64,000 nucleotides of DNA from contig JAIPJS010000011.1 of NCBI GenBank assembly GCA_021734025.1, positions 1-64,000 of the forward strand. The letters run 5' to 3'. This document shows, in pieces, positions 10,801-18,766 of the stretch. Source of the DNA: Candidatus Neomarinimicrobiota bacterium (GTDB lineage: Bacteria > Fidelibacterota > JAANXI01). How positions within the stretch are numbered: position 1 is the first letter of the stretch; each line of letters opens with the position of its first letter. The notes under the pieces were generated by a model that had not been told where the DNA came from, did no database searches, and worked only from the letters and a program-made list of their open reading frames with translations. The position numbers and the translations under genes were made by a program.

Positions 10801-10932
10801 ATCGCCGGAGAGATGACCGCTGGCGTGCACCGGGTTCGCTTCGACGGGAATGATTTGCCATCAGGGATATACTTCTATGTTCTTCGAACAGAGAATAAAG
10901 TGATGAGCAAAAAGATGGTGCTCCTGAAATGA
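7822..10932 (+). CDS. PL6-type lyase with second beta-helix, F5/8-C domain and type IX sorting tail
   Basis: The 1,036-residue secreted protein has a signal peptide (1-27, ending VNAE). Residues ~28-480 form a PL6 chondroitinase B/alginate lyase beta-helix. Lys246 (ISFKT) and Arg267 (TLRHG) are 21 residues apart, the spacing known for the catalytic Lys/Arg pair of PL6 alginate lyases, and the family stretch ENCEGDPEVISFK is present. Residues ~495-800 are a second, different right-handed beta-helix. Residues ~810-935 form a discoidin-like carbohydrate-binding domain (NTLDGDYDTRWSAEGDGEW). Residues ~955-1036 are a type IX sorting domain (NYPNPFNPVT to SKKMVLLK). Export across the outer membrane and attack on alginate is the expected role. 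The stop overlaps the next start (ATGA). Confidence 0.9.
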   Translation: MTTIKRLRKFVVILPLVLLCFATSVNAETITVNSLPALVSAAGNAEDGDIIVLRDSTYYATGEIDFEDIYGNVNDTITIKSETVGGAVIDGVSGFKVHDCAYLKFDGFKFVHAAEDKSFAIYGSQSIRVTNCTFDLEENGSKNYWLYASGTMPNGEAPHHIRFDHNDFYEKYDEGCFIVVYGPSDDITKHVRIDHNRFRGHYFTGSNGGEAIRFGDSNRQNHSSYAIIESNLFENCEGDPEVISFKTTNGIIRRNTLSGCNGSITLRHGDSCRVESNYIMNGDGGIRFYGDNQEIIGNYIFNNDNIKPSGEASSARGALVVGGGDVDDLANGENTYDRPSNCLVAYNTLAYNLGKNLDIGVFGGNYAPENLRVMNNLIISDEEELVTYSMTPENPTFEGNVLWGTADRGDMPGSGYTEVDPDITDDAFQVYHLNSSSPLINAAVPIPDLAYATDIDGQPRDDFDIGSDESSFEPAVHRPLSPLDVGPVEGDSTGGPDIYCDTVDDIYAALQNASPGDRIILAPGTYEGDNSDSGESRAIFYASVDGTAEEPIQLISQYPDNKAVLRGETMEHHYVLYITGDHWIVDGLELTNGNKGVMMDNSHYTTLRNLDVYGIGQEGIHLRDGSAHNLVEDSHVYETGLVIPDYGEGVYVGSDDGKWDTFEYDDNYNIIRNCVIGPNVSAESVDIKEGTVGTIIEYCTFNGTGITGEHYADSFIDAKGDSAIIRYNTGYRNGNANITDAFQVHEHTDGWGFGNDFYGNELYLDTSAPYVIDVSSGSAMASDNIRHPSGNMYKGNVYVYSGELMQAILSSNDVTASSDDGNIPENTLDGDYDTRWSAEGDGEWIQYDLGSEFAVADARFAFFNGDNRTSYFDIQVSSDGESWESVLENASSSGYTNELQSFDLDESRGRYVRYVGHGNSINEWNSITETEIWVRIETGIHSDEQTALANEFYLGDNYPNPFNPVTSMEFQLPASGHVELTVYNARGQQLRALIAGEMTAGVHRVRFDGNDLPSGIYFYVLRTENKVMSKKMVLLK

Positions 10933-13844
10933 TGTGTTACAATAAATACCCCCGGATGCTTTTTGCAACGATCTGCGTAGCGTTGATTTCATTCATCACT
11001 ACCTCTTTTGCCCAGGATACTGTGGCAATAGCGACTTCCTTTGAGCTGGGAGAGACGCCGGAGTATCAACTGGGAAGCATCCATGGACAAAACGGGTGGC
11101 TGGTCTCCAGCGGCGCGGGGAGTGTTGTTGAGGATCCACCATATGCATACAACTCTGACCGTGGATTACAGATTGGAGCGTCTGGCAGTGCTTTGAAAAT
11201 TGCTCACACCGCATTCAGCGCATCCCAAGCCGGGCTGTCCGGTATAGTCTACTTTGATATGCAGGTCAAAGTGAACTCCATTTCCGGAAACCCGGTCACA
11301 ATGAACGGCTATGACCTGTTTGGCGGAAGCCATAAGCGGACATTTGTGGTGGATTTTACCATCCCATCCGGCGGAAACGGTTCGGTCCGTGGCTACAGTG
11401 ATTGGCATACAAATCAGATAGGAACATATTCAACTGGCGAGTGGGTCCGAGTATCAGGGAAGGTGAATTATAGCAACGCTATCTATCAGATTTTGGTAGA
11501 CGGTGAGGGCGGACAATCGCTGGATTTCAGAGAATCTTATACGCCGGACAGAACAGGAGGGGTAAAAGAGTATCATCAACTCCTCTTTAATTTCGGCTCC
11601 GATGATGAGACTGGGACCACCGACTTCGCTGTGGACAGTATTTATATTGGTACATCACCTCTCCCGGATCTGAACTTCCCGCCGCTTGATATCGAGCATA
11701 CTGTAGAAGTAACCCAGCCCGTCGTTGGTGAAATAACGCTCGATCCGCCGGGACCGGTCTTCCAGGACAGCGCTGAGGTGACCGCGACACTGACGCTGCC
11801 CGACGGATATATGAACAACGGCTGGACCGGTGATCTGAGCGGAACCGAACTCACCAAAACGTTTTTTGTGACGCAATCCATGGAAATAAGCGCGGATGTG
11901 GGCGTCGATTTCGACTCACCACCGCCGTTATATCTGGTTACGGTTATCCAGCCTGACACCGGGTATATAACACTTGACCCCACCGGGACTGAATTTTATA
12001 AACATACACCCGTTACAGCAACCCTGACTGTACCGGCTGGCTATATCAATCTTGGTTGGACCGGCGATTTATCTGGTACTGCCCTTACGCAGGAGTTTCG
12101 TGTCCTTTCCGAGATGACCCTCAGCGCTGAGGTCGCACAGGATACCTCTGAGCCCGAAATTATTTATGTCTCCACTGATGACGGATTCGTGGGTGCCGTG
12201 GATGAGGCTGGGCCCGGCGATATCATCGAAGTGGCGCCCGGTTACTATGATGTCAGCCTGACGATGGAAAACAGTGGCACACCGTCCGCTCCTATCATAA
12301 TCAGATCGGAGCAGAGAGGGGAAGCCGAACTTGGCGGTGATTCCCGGATGGATCTAAGTCAGGTAGGATATTTAACAATCGAAGGTTTTGAGTTTACCAC
12401 CTCCGCCTACACCGCGATTAAACTGCAAGCCTGCCATAACATTCGAATCACGCGCAATACGTTCCGGCTGAACGAGTCCGGTTCGGCAAAGTGGATTTTG
12501 ATCGGCGGCATTTGGGATGATCCAAACGCAACAAGTCATCACAATCGTGTCGACCATAATCTGTTCGATGAGAAGCATCAGCTGGGGAACTGTATTACCA
12601 TCGATGGGCAGGACGATCCTGTCTACCAGGTAAGCCAATACGATCGGATTGATCATAACTATTTTCGTAATATCGGTCCCCGACACGAGAACGAAATGGA
12701 GACCATCCGCATCGGCTGGAGTGAAATGTCCATGTCCAGTGGATACGCAGTGGTAGAGTACAATTTGTTTGAGAATTGTGACGGTGATCCAGAGATCATT
12801 TCGGTGAAATCGTGCGACAATACCGTGCGCTACAATACCTTTCGCCGAAGCCAGGGAACCGTCGCGTTGCGCCATGGCAATCGCAATACCGTCGATGGCA
12901 ATTTCTTCTTCGGCGAGGGTAAGTCCGGGACCGGCGGCGTGCGGGTATACGGCGACGATCACCGCATCTTCAACAACTATTTCCAGGGATTAACCGGCAC
13001 GCGCTGGGATGCGGCCATTACGCTGACCAACGGCGATTATGACAGCGGCTCGGACTATACTGCGCACTGGCGGATTAACCGCGCAGAAATCAGCAATAAC
13101 ACGCTTGTAAACAACCTTCATAACATCGAAATCGGGTTCACCAATAACGGGAACTACGGTAAGCCGCCCAGAGATGTAGTCATCGCTGACAATCTGGCTT
13201 ATGGGGTACAGAATGAACTGATCAAAGTTTACACCGGACCGATAAATATGACGTACTCCGGCAATATAATGTACCCGGACAGTGCTGCAACACTCGGAAT
13301 CTCTGCGACAGGGGATGAGGTCAGCACCGTCAATCCCGAATTGCAGATGAATGGTGCCTTTTATCGACCTATGACTGGGAGTCCGGTTATCGATGCAGGT
13401 GTTGGACTGTACGATTATGTCTCGGATGATATGGACGGTCAACCACGGGACGAGTCACCTGACGTCGGTGCGGACGAATTCTCGCAGGAACCGATGTTAA
13501 GAAGACCACTGACACCGGATGATGTGGGGCCGGATGCCGGAATGACGGGAATCGAAGAACCTGAGGAAAAAAGTATTCCGACACGAATCGGATTGCTCCG
13601 GAGTTATCCCAATCCATTCAACGGAGGGACCGTTATCACATTTCAACTTGAACGTAGCCAGCCACTTGCTGTAGAAATCTATGATATCCGCGGTCGACTA
13701 TTGACAACGCTGGCGGATCGGAGTTTCAGCGAAGGCATCCATTCGATTAACTGGATCCCCCATGATTTGCCTTCGGGGATGTATTTCTGCCGGATATTCA
13801 ACAAAAGCTTTCAATCTCAACACAAACTCATATATCTGAAATAA
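10929..13844 (+). CDS. PL6-type lyase with InlB-like repeats and type IX sorting tail
   Basis: The 971-residue secreted protein starts with a signal peptide (ending TSFAQD). It continues with a ~220-residue jelly-roll-like domain, then two ~75-residue InlB/Flg_new-type beta repeats (TLDPPGPVF... and TLDPTGTEF..., each ending in GWTGDLSGT). Next comes a PL6 lyase domain at ~410-860, with Lys627 (ISVKS) and Arg648 (ALRHG) at the same 21-residue spacing as the neighbouring PL6 protein. The end is a type IX sorting domain (SYPNPFNGGT to LIYLK). The start overlaps the previous stop by 4 bases, indicating translational coupling; ATG at 10932 is an alternative. The pair differs in accessory domains, so they may bind different parts of the polymer or the cell wall matrix. 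Confidence 0.9.
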   Translation: MMCYNKYPRMLFATICVALISFITTSFAQDTVAIATSFELGETPEYQLGSIHGQNGWLVSSGAGSVVEDPPYAYNSDRGLQIGASGSALKIAHTAFSASQAGLSGIVYFDMQVKVNSISGNPVTMNGYDLFGGSHKRTFVVDFTIPSGGNGSVRGYSDWHTNQIGTYSTGEWVRVSGKVNYSNAIYQILVDGEGGQSLDFRESYTPDRTGGVKEYHQLLFNFGSDDETGTTDFAVDSIYIGTSPLPDLNFPPLDIEHTVEVTQPVVGEITLDPPGPVFQDSAEVTATLTLPDGYMNNGWTGDLSGTELTKTFFVTQSMEISADVGVDFDSPPPLYLVTVIQPDTGYITLDPTGTEFYKHTPVTATLTVPAGYINLGWTGDLSGTALTQEFRVLSEMTLSAEVAQDTSEPEIIYVSTDDGFVGAVDEAGPGDIIEVAPGYYDVSLTMENSGTPSAPIIIRSEQRGEAELGGDSRMDLSQVGYLTIEGFEFTTSAYTAIKLQACHNIRITRNTFRLNESGSAKWILIGGIWDDPNATSHHNRVDHNLFDEKHQLGNCITIDGQDDPVYQVSQYDRIDHNYFRNIGPRHENEMETIRIGWSEMSMSSGYAVVEYNLFENCDGDPEIISVKSCDNTVRYNTFRRSQGTVALRHGNRNTVDGNFFFGEGKSGTGGVRVYGDDHRIFNNYFQGLTGTRWDAAITLTNGDYDSGSDYTAHWRINRAEISNNTLVNNLHNIEIGFTNNGNYGKPPRDVVIADNLAYGVQNELIKVYTGPINMTYSGNIMYPDSAATLGISATGDEVSTVNPELQMNGAFYRPMTGSPVIDAGVGLYDYVSDDMDGQPRDESPDVGADEFSQEPMLRRPLTPDDVGPDAGMTGIEEPEEKSIPTRIGLLRSYPNPFNGGTVITFQLERSQPLAVEIYDIRGRLLTTLADRSFSEGIHSINWIPHDLPSGMYFCRIFNKSFQSQHKLIYLK

Positions 13845-13873
13845 CAATGAGGATTAACCAAAACTTGATAAAA

Positions 13874-16207
13874 ATGATGAAACAATTATTCAGCACTATT
13901 CTGATCATGCTTATTGTCTTCTCAGCCGCTAATGTATTAGGCCGAGAGGAATTCATACCGCCCGATCGTGTGCTAACAGACGCTGAGTTGATTGAATTCC
14001 TGGTGATTTCAGGTCCGGAGATGCAACCGATTGAAGATGCTGCAGCGAATGGCGATACGGTCGAAGCGCTGCAGCTGCTCGCTGCATATCTGAAAGAGCA
14101 GGCGTCGGATCGATTCTATTTCGATTGGAAAAAATTCCGAAACCGTTTTCAGGAGTATCAGGACCAGTATTCGGGGGAGAAGGTCGGGCATTACCAGCAG
14201 GCCGAACTGCACAGGTCTCTCTATCCTGCGGATACCGAATGGGAATTGCCCTTTAAAAATCTCCTGGGGGAAGATGTTACTGCCTATGAATTGCGGCACC
14301 TTGCCCGCCAGCAAAAATCCGATGATAATGCATTGGTATACTACTATTCCGGGGAGGACACAACGTACCTGAATTACTGGGTACGGCAAATGGCCGATCT
14401 CAATGAAGCGTTTGCCGCCGATGCCTATGATGATGAGGGGAACGGAATTTACGAGCGATATCGCGCAGGCCGCCGGATGCAAAACTGGCTGCTGGCTCAT
14501 CATTCGTATTTGGCAAGCGAAAACTACGGTTGGGAAGAGCAACTATTATTCATCCGAACAGCATTGCATCATGCTGCTCAGATGGCAGAGCGGACTGAGG
14601 AATTCAGCTATGGGAACCACCACACGAAAGGTCTGGTAGGACTTTTCCAGATCGTGACAAGTTTTCCTGATTTTCGGGGAATGGAGCAATGGCAGCAGCA
14701 GGCGCTGAGTGGGTTAGAGTTGCATCTGCAACGGGAAGTCAACGATGATGGTTTCCAGTTTGAACGGTCTGTCCATTATCACAAGGGCGATATTGATAAC
14801 TACTTTTGGGTCTACCAGTTGGGGAAAATTAATAATGTAAACATGTCCGCATTGTTTGAAAAACGAATCCAGGCGCTATTTGATGCCTTAGTTAAAATTG
14901 CCCAGCCAAATAAGCGTACTCCGGTCCTGCAGGATGATACGGATCGTGCGTATGCCGAGAATAACAAACTGGGTCGTATCATGACCGTTGGCACCATCCT
15001 GTTTGAAGAACCGACCTACCGGTACTTTTGCAGCGGAAATATACCGGCGGATCTCTACTGGTTCCTCCGGGAACAGCAACTTACTCAAGTGAAAGCGATT
15101 CAGCCGAAACCACCTGCAATGGGATCGGTCGCGCTGGAAGAGACTGGCTATTATGTTATGCGCAATGGCTGGGCTGATAACAGCAAGCAGATGGTCATTT
15201 CCGCAGGGATCTCTGACCAGAAGCCCGATCACCAGCACGGCGAGATGATGAGTTTAACTGCGTACGCGAACGGTTACGAAATTCTGCCGAACTATCAGGT
15301 GCACTACGATATCCCGACATACCGGTACTGGAAGAATTCCTGGGTGAAAAATGTAGCATTAGTTGACAGCATCCCTTTAGGGCGCGGTTGGCAAGGAAAT
15401 GAAGGCGGTTCCGGGTTTGGCAAATGGGAAACTCTGCCGAATCCGACTGTTAATGTCTGGAAAGCGGACAGCAGTTTTGATTACTTCAACGGCTCCCACG
15501 ATTCCTACGATTCAAGGGGAATAAATTATTCCAGGGATGTGCTGTTTCTGAAAGACGGTTTTTGGGTTGTGCAGGATAATTTCACTAGTAATGAACCACA
15601 TGAATACCAACAGATCTGGCAGGGACATTACACGGTGGAACCCCCGGGGAAATCCCTGCGGTCCTCGCTGAATAACGGGCACGGTCTGATGATTCTGCCT
15701 GTGACCGATGTCGATGAAGTACGATTCGGCGGACTCCATGGGAAAGAGAACGCCATGTACGTTTCCGAAGGAAAGATGAACTACAACCAGACGACAGTTC
15801 TGTTTCCCTACGAATCCTATCGGGAGTTGCGTGCAATCGAAAAATCTGGGACAAAATTGACCATCAACGACTGGGTAATTCAATCGAATACGAACCGGGA
15901 AAGTATTACCGGTAAGAATATGAATTCCGATGCTGAAACATTTGTCGCAAACCAGCGGGGGGAATACTACCTGTTCAATTGCTCGTCGCTGAAAATGGAG
16001 AGCCAGGGATTCGAACTAAATACAACTGGCACGTTGTACGTGCGAACGGTTGGTGACCAATGGAAGATTACCAGTCTGAGTGAAAAACCATTGACCCTGA
16101 AGTTTTCAGAGGCCATCCGTTACAAGACTGACGATGCCGGAAATCGGACGGAAAAGAAGCGGGATGTTGAGATTGCTCCCGGAAACTCAGCTCTAATCCA
16201 GTGGTAA
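13874..16207 (+). CDS. Heparinase II/III-type polysaccharide lyase (alginate lyase-like)
   Basis: About 777 residues with a signal peptide (MKQLFSTILIML... ending VLGRE). The N-terminal half is an alpha-toroid domain, including the stretch YGNHHTKGLVGL. The C-terminal half matches the heparinase II/III beta-sandwich, with DHQHGEMMSLTAYANGYEILPNY where the family usually has an HxHxD-type opening. The architecture is that of PL15/PL17/PL39 exo- or endo-alginate lyases, and I cannot decide between them. Reading is open to ATG 13847, but the start at 13874 or 13877 places the signal peptide at the N-terminus. It follows the PL6 genes immediately and has no sorting tail, so a periplasmic oligo-uronate lyase is the likely role. 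Confidence 0.85.
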   Translation: MMKQLFSTILIMLIVFSAANVLGREEFIPPDRVLTDAELIEFLVISGPEMQPIEDAAANGDTVEALQLLAAYLKEQASDRFYFDWKKFRNRFQEYQDQYSGEKVGHYQQAELHRSLYPADTEWELPFKNLLGEDVTAYELRHLARQQKSDDNALVYYYSGEDTTYLNYWVRQMADLNEAFAADAYDDEGNGIYERYRAGRRMQNWLLAHHSYLASENYGWEEQLLFIRTALHHAAQMAERTEEFSYGNHHTKGLVGLFQIVTSFPDFRGMEQWQQQALSGLELHLQREVNDDGFQFERSVHYHKGDIDNYFWVYQLGKINNVNMSALFEKRIQALFDALVKIAQPNKRTPVLQDDTDRAYAENNKLGRIMTVGTILFEEPTYRYFCSGNIPADLYWFLREQQLTQVKAIQPKPPAMGSVALEETGYYVMRNGWADNSKQMVISAGISDQKPDHQHGEMMSLTAYANGYEILPNYQVHYDIPTYRYWKNSWVKNVALVDSIPLGRGWQGNEGGSGFGKWETLPNPTVNVWKADSSFDYFNGSHDSYDSRGINYSRDVLFLKDGFWVVQDNFTSNEPHEYQQIWQGHYTVEPPGKSLRSSLNNGHGLMILPVTDVDEVRFGGLHGKENAMYVSEGKMNYNQTTVLFPYESYRELRAIEKSGTKLTINDWVIQSNTNRESITGKNMNSDAETFVANQRGEYYLFNCSSLKMESQGFELNTTGTLYVRTVGDQWKITSLSEKPLTLKFSEAIRYKTDDAGNRTEKKRDVEIAPGNSALIQW

Positions 16208-16229
16208 CAAGGAGAAAACCGCAAGTTTT

Positions 16230-18143
16230 ATGCTGAAACATTTAAAGTTCGTAGCGTGGCTCACAGTGCTGTGTGGCGCTTATTTGGTGGCAGCACAAAC
16301 ATCCGAGTCAAAATCGGTTCTTATTTTCACCAAGACGGTGGAGTATGAGCATGAGTCTATCTCCTCCGGGGCCAAAGCAATTGAGAGCCTATTGGAGGAA
16401 AACGGATACAAGGTGACCATTTCAGGTGATGCGAGTGTTTTTCATTCCGGGCTTGAGGAGGCTTTTGACATCCTGGTCTTCCTGAATACGAGCGGAGATA
16501 TTCTCAATGACTTTCAGCAAAAGATCATGCGGCAATTTGTTGAATCCGGTGGCGGGTTTGTGGGCATCCATGCAGCAACGGATACGGAATACGAATGGGA
16601 GTGGTACGGTGAATTGATCGGAGCGTACTTCACGGACCATCCTGATGTGCAGCCCGCTACAATTCAGGTGGTAGAACCCCGGCATCCAACTACTGAAATG
16701 CTGCCACTCCAGTGGAACCGAACCGACGAATGGTACAATTTCGATTCGGAATTGACTGAAGAGTTTGAAATGCTCTGCATTCTGGATGAAAGCACATACA
16801 AGGGCGGAAAACATAAGAATATGCATCCCTATACCTGGTGCCGTGAAGTGGATAAAGGGCGTATGTGGTATACCGCCGGCGGACATACAGCTGAGTGTTA
16901 TTCTGATCAAAAATTTATGGATCATCTGTTCGCTGGAATTCAATATGCTGCCGGAAATACTGAATCCATCGTTGGAAAAAGTCCCGAGGTATATCTGTTG
17001 GATGGAAACCATTTACTGAACCTGCGGACGCGGGTACTTTCCGGCGATTGTCTCTACCTGGATGAATTGACACGGTTAAAAACCCAGGCGGATACAGCAT
17101 TGAATGCCGGGGTATTTTCGGTGATGGATAAACCGTTTACCCCGCCGAGTGGTGATAAGCACGATTACATGAGTATAGGTCCGTACTGGTGGCCCAATCC
17201 GGATACGCCCGACAGTCTGCCGTATGTGAGACGAGACGGCCGCGTCAATCCCGAACGAAATGCATATGATAAACTTCCGCTGGTACAGATGGCCGAAAAT
17301 GTGCAAACCCTCTCTCTGGCATTCTTTCTCACCAATGAGTCCAAATATGCGGCACAGGCCAAAAACTTATTGCGAACCTGGTTTTTGAATGACTCCACTA
17401 GGATGAATCCGCACCTGGAGTACGGGCAGGCGATACCCGGACGGACTAAAGGCCGTGGCATCGGGATCATCGATACCAGAAGATTTGCCCCGCTGCTGGA
17501 TGCAGTGGAAATGTTAGAGTATTCCAAAGCCTGGACGGCAAAGGACCTCCAACAACTGAAATCATGGTTTGCGAAATATTTGGACTGGCTACTGAATGAT
17601 AAACTCGGCGAAGACGAGGCCGCTAAAAAGAATAACCACGGGACCTGGTACGACGTTCAGGCTGCACGAATTGCACTTTTTGTAGATCGCCGGGATGTTG
17701 CAAAAAAGATTTTAGAGTCGGCTCCTAAGAAGCGCATCAATGTGCAAATTGAACCTTCGGGAAAACAGCTATTGGAGTTGGAGAGGACCAAGGCCTTTTC
17801 ATATAGCGTGATGAATTTGGAAGGATTGGTAAATCTTGCAGAGATGGGTGAGGCTCTTGACCTTGATATCTGGGATTACTCGTCAGGAGATGGCAGGGAC
17901 ATCCATTCTGCAATTGAATATCTGGTTCCGTATGGCATCCATGACAAAGAGTGGCACTATGAACAAATTCACAGTATGAATGACGCAAAACGAGATTTTT
18001 TAGTACTGCTGAAAAGAGTTGGAGACGAATACCCGACATTTTGGACGAAGGAAATCAGAAAGCAGATCGACAGTGCAAAATTCACGGAATACCCGGGTAC
18101 ATGGATATATCCTGATCCCGTGGAGAGTAACGGGTACAATTGA
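16230..18143 (+). CDS. ThuA domain - alginate lyase fusion protein
   Basis: The 637-residue secreted protein has a signal peptide (ending LVAAQ). Residues ~28-250 are a ThuA-like (trehalose utilisation, class I glutamine amidotransferase-like) domain, with SVLIFTKTVEYEHESISSG, GGGFVGIHAATD and YTAGGHTAECYSD. Residues ~290-630 are a complete alginate_lyase (PF05426) domain with GPYWWPNPDTPDSLPYVRRDG, PGRTKGRGIGIIDT and NNHGTWY (~468-474). This half is clearly paralogous to the stand-alone lyase at 4847-6043. ThuA proteins act on disaccharides, or on 3-keto-glycosides in some recent work; no function is settled for this combination. The gene lies between the heparinase-like lyase and kdgF, which supports a role in uronate polymer breakdown. 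Confidence 0.86.
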   Translation: MLKHLKFVAWLTVLCGAYLVAAQTSESKSVLIFTKTVEYEHESISSGAKAIESLLEENGYKVTISGDASVFHSGLEEAFDILVFLNTSGDILNDFQQKIMRQFVESGGGFVGIHAATDTEYEWEWYGELIGAYFTDHPDVQPATIQVVEPRHPTTEMLPLQWNRTDEWYNFDSELTEEFEMLCILDESTYKGGKHKNMHPYTWCREVDKGRMWYTAGGHTAECYSDQKFMDHLFAGIQYAAGNTESIVGKSPEVYLLDGNHLLNLRTRVLSGDCLYLDELTRLKTQADTALNAGVFSVMDKPFTPPSGDKHDYMSIGPYWWPNPDTPDSLPYVRRDGRVNPERNAYDKLPLVQMAENVQTLSLAFFLTNESKYAAQAKNLLRTWFLNDSTRMNPHLEYGQAIPGRTKGRGIGIIDTRRFAPLLDAVEMLEYSKAWTAKDLQQLKSWFAKYLDWLLNDKLGEDEAAKKNNHGTWYDVQAARIALFVDRRDVAKKILESAPKKRINVQIEPSGKQLLELERTKAFSYSVMNLEGLVNLAEMGEALDLDIWDYSSGDGRDIHSAIEYLVPYGIHDKEWHYEQIHSMNDAKRDFLVLLKRVGDEYPTFWTKEIRKQIDSAKFTEYPGTWIYPDPVESNGYN

Positions 18144-18180
18144 TTGCAAAATAGATAAGGCCTAATAAAAGGAGAAGAAT

Positions 18181-18528
18181 ATGGCTACAACAGATCAGAC
18201 AAGTGACATATTTATCAAAAACAGTACAGTGGAATGGGAATATGCCGATGAAGGGATTGAACGGAAAATCCTGGGGTACGATGGAGAGCTGATGCTAGTC
18301 CGGGCAAAGTTCGAGCAGGATGCGGTGGGACAAGCACACAGTCATCCACACCGGCAGGTAACCTATGTTGAGTCAGGGAAGTTCGAAGTACATATTGATG
18401 GCGACACTGAGACACTCCAACAAGGGGATAGTTTTTACGTCCCACCACATGCGGAACACGGAGCAGTGGCGGTTGAGGCCGGGATTCTGTTAGATATTTT
18501 CAATCCGGTCAGAGAGGATTTTCTCTAA
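18181..18528 (+). CDS. kdgF: Cupin protein KdgF, unsaturated uronate ketonisation
   Basis: The 115-residue single-domain cupin is of the KdgF type, which converts 4,5-unsaturated uronate monomers from pectin or alginate to linear ketonised sugars. Metal-ligand candidates are His53, His55, His57 and Gln59 in HSHPHRQ and His93 in PPHAEHG. GGAG lies 6 bases before ATG 18181. The protein has no signal peptide, so it acts in the cytosol. Its position at the end of the lyase series, with eda and kdgK upstream, completes the route from unsaturated uronate to central metabolism, except for any reductase or isomerase, which is not in the window. Confidence 0.92.
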   Translation: MATTDQTSDIFIKNSTVEWEYADEGIERKILGYDGELMLVRAKFEQDAVGQAHSHPHRQVTYVESGKFEVHIDGDTETLQQGDSFYVPPHAEHGAVAVEAGILLDIFNPVREDFL

Positions 18529-18766
18529 AAGCTGGACTACGGATGTATTACATATGACAGATAAGTGATAGGTATTATTCCAACACTTTAAAGCAAGATA
18601 ATTTATGAATTAGGATTCATTACCAGCTCGAGATTTCTTTAGATATCCCATGTTGAGACACGTCAAATCCTATTGGGATCAGGCGGTGACAGCTAAGTAT
18701 TCTAATTTATTAATTGGTTATAAATACGAATAGAAATCAGTATAGATTAAGATAAGGGAAAGTACA

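Noticed and set aside
12372-12962. 196-codon minus-strand frame inside the second PL6 gene, and similar ones at 4048-4815, 8491-9117 and 9481-10062
   Set aside because: All lie wholly within strongly supported beta-helix genes on the other strand and read as shadow frames.
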